A stretch of DNA of 56,637 bases, from assembly GCA_965660635.1 (NCBI GenBank), contig CBFIAS010000006.1, positions 1 to 56,637 of the forward strand. Reading direction: 5' to 3'. Below the pieces are notes generated by a model. It saw nothing but the letters and a program-made list of their open reading frames with translations. It was not told where the DNA came from and made no database searches. How positions within the stretch are numbered: the stretch's first letter is position 1; each line of letters begins with the position of its first letter. Positions 30,946-39,700 of this stretch are shown here, in pieces. A program made the position numbers and the translations under genes. The stretch is from UBA7374 sp965660635 (GTDB lineage Bacteria; Verrucomicrobiota; Verrucomicrobiia; Opitutales; Coraliomargaritaceae).

Positions 30946-32718
30946 TCAGGCCCCCTCTCCTTCCCAGGGCACCACGCGGGCGACTTCCTCAATCGATGTC
31001 AGGCCCTCCAGCACCTTGCTCATGCCGTCGTCACGCATGTCGTGCACGCCCTCTCCCCGCAGAAACTTCTTCATCTCGCTTGTGCTCTTGCCCTGGTCGA
31101 TCATGGTGCGCAGTCCGGGGCTTACGTGAATCAACTCGGCCAGGCTGATCCGCCCGCTGTAGCCTTTGCCGCCGCAGGCAGGGCAGCCAGCCGGACGGTG
31201 GATCGTCAACCGCTCACCCTCAACAGGAACTCCGCCCAAAGCCTGCCAATCGGCGACTGCCATCTCCTCCGGGCTCCGGCATACCGGGCAGAGGCGGCGC
31301 GCCAGCCGCTGGGCGCTCAACCCGAGCAAGCTGCTGGAGAGCAAAAATGGCGGGATGCCGAGATCCGTCAAGCGGGGCACCGCGCTGATCGCGTCGTTGG
31401 TATGCAGGGTGGAAAAAACGAGGTGCCCGGTCAGGGCGGCCCGCACCATCAACTCGGCGGTCGCCTCGTCCCGCGTCTCCCCCACCAGGATCACATCGGG
31501 ATCCTGCCGGAGCAGCGAGCGCAGGCCGCGGGCAAAAGTCAGGCCGATCTCCTCCTTGACCTGCGTCTGACGAATCAAAGGGAGACGGTATTCAATCGGA
31601 TCCTCCAGGGTAAAAACGCTGCGGGCCTCCGCATCCACCATGCAGAGCAAGGTGTATAGCGTGGTGGTCTTGCCGCTGCCGGTCGGCCCGGTGATGAGGA
31701 AGACCCCGTGCGGCTGCTCCAGCACGGAGCGGAAGGAAGTCTGTTGGTCACTGGAAAAGCCCAGTGTGGCCAGGTCCAGCTTGAGGCGGGACTGGTCAAG
31801 CAGACGCATGACGATGCTCTCGCCGTGACTGCCGGGCAACGACGAGACCCGGATGTCGATCTCCTCGCTGCCGATGGCAAAATGGATGCGCCCGTCCTGC
31901 GGCAGGCGGTCCTCTGCCGTGTCCATCCCGGCAAGGATCTTGAAGCGCGCAGTCAGCGCGTTACGGATGGCCCCGGGTAAAAGAAGCCCCTCCTCGAGAA
32001 TGCCGTCAACGCGCAGGCGGATGCGGAAAAAGCGCTCCTCCGGGTGCAGGTGCACATCACTCGCCTCGCGGGTCGCGGCATGCATGAGGATCTGCTCGGC
32101 CAGGCGGATCATTGGCGGGTCGTCCTGCCCCTGCTCGTTTAGTTCCGCTGCGTCCATTTCAATGAACGCGCCGACCGCCTCGTAGAGCGCGTCCGTCTCG
32201 CTGAAATTGCGGTTGATCGCCAGACGGATGTCGGTCTCCGAGGCGGGGAGCGTCTCCACCGGCTGCCCGGCGGCGGCCTCCAGACGCTTGTATGTAGGCA
32301 GGTCAAAGGGGTTGGCCGAAGCCACCCAGAGCACTCCGTCTCGCTCGGCCAGGGGAATCACGGCCAGGCTCTGGCAAAGCTGGGACGACAGCTTCGAACG
32401 CATGCCGTCGTCAAGAACCAGACGCCGCAGGCTGAGGTGCCCGTCGTTTGTCGGACCATGCCCGATGAAATCGCTGGCCTTGCTCAACTGACCGCGGACG
32501 GAACGGTACTCGGCCAGCTCCTCACTGGTAACCAGCCCGAGACGCTGGACGATCTCGGAGAAGCTGAGTCCCAGGCGCGTGCCCTCCCGTTTGGCCAGCT
32601 CCGTCTGGGAGCGGGTCAGTATGCCTTTCGAAAGCAGCCAGGACTCCATGCTGGCGGTGTCCTGGCTGCCGTTCGAACTCTTGAGGCCTTGGCTCACGAG
32701 ATGTGCGCGGCGCGCCAA
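30946..32718 (-). CDS. gspE: type II secretion / type IV pilus assembly ATPase GspE (PilB-like)
   Basis: The 590-residue protein has an N-terminal GspE_N-type region (about 25-175, with LGLVTSEELAEYRSVR and NPFDLPTYKRLEAA). The ATPase core carries SDVHLHPEERFFRIRLRVDG, the Walker A GPTGSGKTTTLY (residues 344-355), the aspartate box RQDPDVILVGETRDEATAELMV, the histidine box TGHLVFSTLHTNDA and a zinc-binding pair CPVC...CPAC. It powers pilin polymerisation from the cytoplasm. The longest frame begins at a TTG (32718); GTG 32697 or ATG 32649 may be the real start, as none has a Shine-Dalgarno sequence. The pilin gene ends 15 bases upstream. Confidence 0.93.
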   Translation of the reverse strand: MARRAHLVSQGLKSSNGSQDTASMESWLLSKGILTRSQTELAKREGTRLGLSFSEIVQRLGLVTSEELAEYRSVRGQLSKASDFIGHGPTNDGHLSLRRLVLDDGMRSKLSSQLCQSLAVIPLAERDGVLWVASANPFDLPTYKRLEAAAGQPVETLPASETDIRLAINRNFSETDALYEAVGAFIEMDAAELNEQGQDDPPMIRLAEQILMHAATREASDVHLHPEERFFRIRLRVDGILEEGLLLPGAIRNALTARFKILAGMDTAEDRLPQDGRIHFAIGSEEIDIRVSSLPGSHGESIVMRLLDQSRLKLDLATLGFSSDQQTSFRSVLEQPHGVFLITGPTGSGKTTTLYTLLCMVDAEARSVFTLEDPIEYRLPLIRQTQVKEEIGLTFARGLRSLLRQDPDVILVGETRDEATAELMVRAALTGHLVFSTLHTNDAISAVPRLTDLGIPPFLLSSSLLGLSAQRLARRLCPVCRSPEEMAVADWQALGGVPVEGERLTIHRPAGCPACGGKGYSGRISLAELIHVSPGLRTMIDQGKSTSEMKKFLRGEGVHDMRDDGMSKVLEGLTSIEEVARVVPWEGEGA

Positions 32719-32733
32719 CTAGGCGCGGCCGCT

Positions 32734-33450
32734 TTACTGGTGTGCTACGTAGAGATAGGCGTCGTAGGTATTGTTGCCGTTGTCTACAAACCAGGCATTG
32801 GCGTTCTCGATGTTTGTCAGAGCGCTGCCTCCCCCGACGAGCGACTCGCCGATGACATTGACATCACCCTGCACGGTGTTCGGGAAGGGGCCGTTTACCT
32901 TAGTGGCCATGGCAGCGGCCTCTTGGATGGTCAGGTTAGGCATGAAGAAGTAAACGATGCGGCTGGCGCGGCCAGCGGACTTGAAGAGGAAGGGAGGCGT
33001 GCCGTAGCCAGTGGCGGTGCCACTTCCGGCACCCAGAGCACCTACCGAGACATCCGCGCAGCCGATGGCGTAGTCTTTTACGCCGGCTACAGCCTCACCA
33101 ACGGGTGTGCCCTTCTGCTCCAGCAATTGCTCCTGGTAGACCAGGATGTCTCCAAAGTCCAGACCGAGCGCGTTGGTCCGGGGAGTCGCGCCGGTGGGAT
33201 CCGCGCGGTAGTCGATCACGCCGTTAGTGGCGGTGTCGGTATCCAAGGGAATACGGTCGTAACGCTGGTAGTAGTTCAGCGCGGCCGAGCGTGCCGAGTT
33301 AACCGATGAGATCGCCGAAGTCACCTTGGCGTCGCGGATCGATTCGATCACACGCGGAGCAACAACTGCGGAGAGAATGCCGATAATAGCCAAAACGCCG
33401 ATCATTTCGATCAACGTGAATCCTGAACGTTTATTAGTAGCTTTGTGCAT
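32734..33450 (-). CDS. gspG: major type IV pilin / GspG-like pseudopilin
   Basis: The 238-residue protein has the classical prepilin leader (MHKATNKRSG, cleaved after glycine) and N-terminal helix FTLIEMIGVLAIIGILSAVVA, with glutamate at +5. The rest is a C-terminal globular domain (about 55-238) with SSVNSARSAALNYYQRYDRIPLD and a strand-rich end (NTYDAYLYVAHQ). It is the first gene of the minus-strand operon that includes GspE and GspF. The unit is assembled at the inner membrane and may span the envelope to push substrates or form a surface fibre. Length exceeds that of a typical GspG (about 140), so it could equally be a type IV pilin. Confidence 0.85.
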   Translation of the reverse strand: MHKATNKRSGFTLIEMIGVLAIIGILSAVVAPRVIESIRDAKVTSAISSVNSARSAALNYYQRYDRIPLDTDTATNGVIDYRADPTGATPRTNALGLDFGDILVYQEQLLEQKGTPVGEAVAGVKDYAIGCADVSVGALGAGSGTATGYGTPPFLFKSAGRASRIVYFFMPNLTIQEAAAMATKVNGPFPNTVQGDVNVIGESLVGGGSALTNIENANAWFVDNGNNTYDAYLYVAHQ

Positions 33451-33767
33451 GGTAGTCTTGGGTTGAGTTGGTAGTACAAAGAAAGATTAGCTAGTTTTGG
33501 TTTTTACAATACGCCCCCCGGCAATGAAAGGGTAAAAAAATCATTTACCCCTTTTTTACCAAGTCACTACACCCTAGATTTCCAGTTATTAACCCCAAAA
33601 CAGCCGGTTAGGCTCCTGGCGGAGCAAACGCAGTTCTGCCCCGCAGGGACGTTGCCCTCAGTCATCCGGGATACTTGCACAAAGCCATTTCCCGCACGGG
33701 GGCACGGAGGCTCATCCAACGCAGCAGACAAACTTCTTTCAATTTAGTATGTCAACATCGGCAAGGA
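33451..33767. other. 317-base gap between the giant protease gene and gspG
   Basis: On the minus strand this is the region after the giant gene and before gspG. It holds one hairpin (GGGTAAA at 33530-33536 with TTTACCC at 33544-33550) and T-rich stretches, and no coding frame with support. A promoter for gspG is expected here, but no pair of boxes is convincing. Confidence 0.6.
33530..33557. terminator. 7-bp hairpin with T-tract
   Basis: The stem GGGTAAA / TTTACCC (7 bp, 7-base loop) is followed by CTTTTTT on the plus strand. The same stem read on the minus strand has only a short T-tract. It might end the transcript of the giant gene or act in the gspG leader, so strand is left open. Confidence 0.3.
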
Positions 33768-36700
33768 CTACTTGACCGGTGCCTCCTCTACCTTCAGGCG
33801 GAAGAAACAGCGGTCCCGTTCGGCCACTGGCCGGGTGCTGCGGTAGATAACCCGCTCGATGTCTTGATCAACTGACTCGGTGCGGACGTGAACGGCCGAC
33901 GAACCGTCAAATGTCATGTCAGTGCTTTCCTCCACGATGAACTCGTAGCCGCGGACAACCGCTTCCTTGGTTCGCAAATACTCAAACTGGAAATAACGCT
34001 CACCACTGAAGGTTTCAGTAGACTGGCCTATCACCGCATAGTCCGGGACCGAAGCATCCAGCCCGAGCGCATACTCAGCCCAGTTTGGATAAGCGTCCCC
34101 GTCCAGATTGGCGGTGGGCGCCTGTAGAAGCGCCGAAGGAAGTTCATTCGCTGGGATGTAGTTCCAATCGCCCGCTGTGTAGTCATCGATAATGGCGGTG
34201 TCGTCCGCAACCACGCCATCGTTCCAGCGCAGGGTGTAGGGTACCCCCTGGTTGTCGAAGTAGACCCGGATGAAATAAATGCCCGGCTTGCCGGTCACAT
34301 CAAGCGTGCCCGCCTCGCTATAGGCAGTAAGCCCGGCATCAATGGGACCCGCCCTCGGATCCGCCACCGAAGTACCTCCGTCAAAGCGCCCGACCAGCAC
34401 CGGCTTGCGCTGCGTGTCGCCGACTAGCTGGTACACGTCGATGTCGATGTTAGCAACCGTATCGGAGTAGTATACGCAATCGACCAGCAGTTGCGTGCTG
34501 CCCCCGGAGGCGACCACGGCATACCAGTCGTCTGTCGTCTGGGTGCCGTAGCCGTCGATCTCGTTCAACCAGGTGTTGACCTCCCCGGCTCCGTACAGTG
34601 GGTGCGCCTTATCAACAAAGTTGTTCGTCTCGTAGATGTCAGTGGATATCGCCTCCCAGGTAAGCGAATAGCTGTTGCCGAGCTTGGCTCCGAAGACTCT
34701 AATGTAGTAGATATCCTCGTGACTCAGCGGGTCAATCTCGATGTCGACACTCTCTGAATCCTCCTGGCTGGTAGAGGATGCCTGCGCCTGCATTCCGCTA
34801 TCGTACAGCTGGAGGTCGATGTTGCCATTTGCGTGTGCAAAGCTCAGTTGCACCTGCAGCCGTACATTGAAGATCCGGCGGATGGTTGCCGTGTTTCCGG
34901 TTCCCACTACCCTCCATGAGGGGATCTTCAGTTGGTACCAGTCCTCATCAGTCGAGGTGGCATGGCCCAGTTCCGTCCCGAAGCTCAGGCTGGTGATTGG
35001 ATTTTCATACTCCGCATCCCTGTCGTAGACCGGCTGCAGACGTGCCGGCGTAAGGTCGTAGGCATCGATGAATGAGTCGTTCTCCTCGTAGTTGTCCTCG
35101 TTGCTGGTCGACCAGGCCAGCGTGTAGGTCGAGCCAACGTTGTCCCCGCTGATCCTCAGGTAGTAATTCCTCGCAACGGGACTGACCAGTATTTCCCATG
35201 CACCAACGAATTCCTCGCCCAAGGAGATGGAATCGATCTGATTATTAGCCGCATCGTAGAGAGTCGCCTGCAGGTCTTCCGAGTCGCCCTTGTCGATGGT
35301 GAAGTTCAAATGCACCTGATCCATGGGCACGGAGAGCAGGAAATAGTCGTCATCGTTTTGCACCAGGCTTCCGGGAACAGTTAATAATGTGCGTATGTCG
35401 GTCGCTTCACTAGTTGAATCGTTTTGCTCGTAGGGATCATCCGGAGCGTTACGCACAGTCAAGGTGTAGCTCAGGCCAAAGTCGTCTCCGGTGACACGAA
35501 CGTAGTACCTCTGGTTGCCATCGCCGAAGAGGGACACAACCTTTGGGCTACCCTGGCCGTCGGCCTGGCCGATGCGTTCGCCGGCTTGATCGTAGAGTTC
35601 GAGGTCCAGATCACCCTGATCGGCATCGAATTCAATCCGTGCCTCTATGAAGTGGCGCCCGCCCGCAATGACATCGACGTAATACCAGTCCTCATCGAGT
35701 TGCACTGCGTCCTCAGCCGGCCGCGTTGTGACGCTAAGGGCGTCTTGTTCGTTCAGTTCACCGAGATCATTTGCCGCTTGCCGGGTGTCGTTCTCTTCGA
35801 AGGTATCCTCGCTGGTGCTGTTCCACCGCAGGGAATAGGTGTTTGCCAAGTTGACACCGTCAACCAACAGCAAAAAGTCACCAGAGCCCGGACCAGAAAG
35901 GAGGATTTCCTCAAAGTCGACACCATTGGAGGAGCTGTTTGAAGTGCTAACTGGAGTGGTTGTGTCTCCGCTTCTGTAGAGAGTCAGGTTCACGTCGCCA
36001 GCAGCATGGGTGAACTCGCAGCGGATGCGCAGCAGATCATCACCGTCTGCCACGGACAGTCCGTACCAGTCGTCATCGGCCTGGGTCAGTTCCGTGTGCG
36101 GGACGAGTTCCAGGAACTCGACTGCGTTGGCATTTGCGGAAGTGTCGTTCTGCACAGGTAGATCCGGTCCAGCCGGATCCCATTCTTCCAGTTCGTCCTC
36201 CTTGTAGCTGTTCCAAAAGAGGTTGTAGTAGTTCCCGGCCAGATCACCGAAAACACGGATGTAGTAGACGCCGGCCGTGCCTTCGTAGTAGATATGCTCC
36301 TCGTTGACATCGTCGTTAGTCGATCCGGCAACGCGAACCTGCAGCGAGTTGTATAATTCGATGTCGATGTTGCCAAGCGCGTCGTCAAATAAGGCTTCAA
36401 TCACCAGGCCATCGTCACCCGCGGCTATCTCGATGCGGTACCAGTCCTCGTCGGCCGAGGTGGCGTAACCGAGGGCGTCCGAAAGATAAGTCGATTCCAG
36501 TTCAAGAATGCTCGTGGAGGCATTGGCGAAGATATTGTTACCACCGTCCTCGTAGGCGTCCACTGACGAACTGCTCCAGAAAATCTTGTATTCGTTGCCC
36601 AAGTTGCTGCCATGCACCCGGATGTAGTGGTTGCCACCCGCCGGATTGCATCCGACCTTGAGCGACTCGTCGTCTGTCGTGCTGGCAGCAGAGCCGATGC

Positions 36701-39700
36701 GTTGGAGAGTCGAGTCGTAAACCTCCAGGTTAATGTCGCCGCCCGCATGGATGAACTCAAGATCCACGTTAAGCTGGACGTGCCCTGCAGGCACGGCCAC
36801 GATGTACCAGTCATCATCCAGTTGGACGCCATCGACCTTGGTGCCAGGATCGTTCTCGTCGTGTGGATCCGGCAGCGGGGTGGCATCCCCTGACGTATCG
36901 TTACCGGTACCCGTGTCGTTGGCGTCGTCCTGCTTCGAAGACCAGAAGAAGCTGTATTGCTGGTTCCGGTCGTCTCCAGAGAAGAGCAGGTAGTATTTGC
37001 CCGCAGCAACTCCATGGGAGAGCGTTTTAGTGTGGACGTAGTCCGGGTCGGCTGCTTGCTCGGTCGTGAGCGTGCCAGTTGATTGCGCCAACTGGTTGCC
37101 GCTGCTGTCATAAAGCTCGATGCCGATGTTACCGTTGGCATGGATGTAGGTGGCGGATGCAACGACAAAGCTATTGGCCCCGGTCACGGAGACCTCGTAC
37201 CAGTCCGCATCAAACTGTGCCGCGAAGATCGCTTCATCCTGCAGACCGGTGATATCGGCGGCGCTGGCACGGTCGTCGTTCTGCTCATAGGCATCGTCGT
37301 TGCGCACGTCCACCAGCAGGTTGTAGCTGTTGAAGCGGTCGTCACCGAAGACCCGCACATAGTGCGTGCCGGTCTGCACCGGGAGGAAGACGGAAGTCGA
37401 GTCATTGGCGTCAAGGGCGTAGTGGATCCGATTACCGCCTGAGTTGAAGATCTCGAAGTCGATGTTGCCGTTGGCATGAACATAATCGAGCTGGACGAAG
37501 AGGTGGGCATAGTCGCCCGAAACGTCAAAGCGGTACCAGTCGTCTTCACCCTGGACGGCGCTTCCAAGGGAAGACAATGGAGTGCCGATGTTGTCGGCCA
37601 GGTTGTAGGCCGTCTGCTGCGTGTCGTTGGATTCAAAGTCGTCCCTTTCGTGCATCACCCAGTAGAGGTCATACTCATTACCCTTGTTGGCGCCGTAGAC
37701 ACGCAGGTAATAGTCCCCCTCTTCCAACGGAGTTCTAAAAACCACACTCTCATTGTCGGTAAGACTGTCTCTGCGTATGATGGGCACACCTCTGCTATCG
37801 ACAATTTCGAGATCGATGTCGCCCAGGTCGTGGCTAAACGTGCAAGTCACCTCGAGGCCGGTGTTGTCCGCGCCGATTGTAATCCGGTACCAGTCGTCAT
37901 CCGACTGGGTGGCCAGTCCCTCAGGTAGATCCGAAAGCGCGACTTCGTCATCCTGTAGCCGGAAAGCCTCTGACTGGCTGTCGTTCTGCTCATAGGCATC
38001 CTGATTGAGCTCAATCAGATCGAGTTCAATCTGAGTGAAGACGCCCCACCAGAGGTCGTACTCGTTACCCGCATTCCCGTAGTGCGCGAGGATGAAGTAT
38101 TCTCCCGGAGCGGGGTTGTCATAGAAAATGCTCTCGACCTGCGTGCTGCTCACCGAGCGGGCCACGAGATAGCCAGCCTGGTTGTAGAGATCCAAGTCAA
38201 TGTCGCCCTCATCCGGGTCGAAAGCAGTGCGGATCTGCAACTGCGCGGTGCCCACCGGCACGGTGACCTTGTACCAGTCCGCGTCCTTCTGGATCGCCTC
38301 GCCCGAGACTTTCCTCAGCCAGATGCCTTCGCTGGCCGAGAGGTCATGAGCTGCGTTCAGGCTGTCGTTCTCCTCGTAGTCGTCGTCTGGGCGGATGACG
38401 TCCCAGAATAGATTGTAGGAATTCCCGTTGCGGTCGCCAGTGAGAGTCACCGCGTAGGCGCCGGGTGCCGGGTTGTCCCAAACGATTTCCTCTACGTCGC
38501 CGGTGCCTTCGGACTGGAAAACGATGGGACCGTCCTTCTCACTCAAGGTCAGGTCGATATTGCCCTGCGAGGCGTCAAAGGCGGCCCGCACGACCAGCTT
38601 GGACGCCCCTTGAGGCACAGCGATCTCATACCAGTCGGGGTCCAATTGCACGCCGTAACCATCCACGGAGGTCAACCAGAATCCGGCGTTTCCGGTGAGG
38701 TCATACAGCTGCTGGAAATTGTCGTTCTCCTCGTAATTGTCTTCCACGGCGTCGGCAACCGGGGGAGGCGTGGACGATACAGTGACCCGGAAGTCATAAT
38801 TGGAAAGAGCATCTACATCATACGCCGCACGCACTCGGACATAGTAAACCGAATCCGTAACAGACCCTAGGCTGATCTGTTCCAAGTAAATATCCTCCTC
38901 TCGAATGGCCAAGCCTCCCGAGGAATTGTAGAGCGACACTTCCAGTGATGCGGAATAGGACCTGAAGTCAAGGAAGAGTTGCTGGACTCGGCCGGAGGAA
39001 GATAGGTCGATGCGGTAGTAATCGGTATCAGTGAGATTTGAGAAAGTCTGATTTGGATTGTCCGGACTAGAGGAATAATCTCCCACTGTGCCAGCACCGT
39101 CGATCTGTGAAAGCCATTTGCCAACGATCTCATCCCCCAGATCCCACGCGTTAGCCAAGTTGTTGTTCCTCGTGCCTTGGTCGTTCACGTATTCGTACTT
39201 GTCCTCAATTAGCGGCTCAACCACCAGATCATAGCTGTTGCCCGCGTTATCGCCATGCACCCGGATATAGTAGGTGCCCGGCTCTACTCCGCTGACAATC
39301 GTGTTAAACTCAGGAAAAAAATCATCGACATAACTCTCCAGCAACACCGTGTCCGAGACGGTGACCACCTCCTTGTCATTCTGAGTCACTGAACTTGTGC
39401 TGAAATCATTCGTAAATCTGAAGAAAGGGTCGCCTTCGTGGAAGACTTCTATGTCGATGTCCCCTTCGTCGTGGTCGAAGGTTGCAGCAATGTGGAGCAT
39501 GCGGTAGTAGGGATTCGACGGAATGGTGATCTTGTACCAGTCGTCATCGCTCTGCACGCCTTCGCCGGAAATTCCGGAAAGCCGAGTGCTGGCCGCTCCA
39601 GTCAGCTCATATGCCTCACTTTGTGAATTGTTACTTTCATAGAGGTCATCTGTACCACCTGTGAACGAGATGGCCGACCAACGTATATCGTATTCATTGC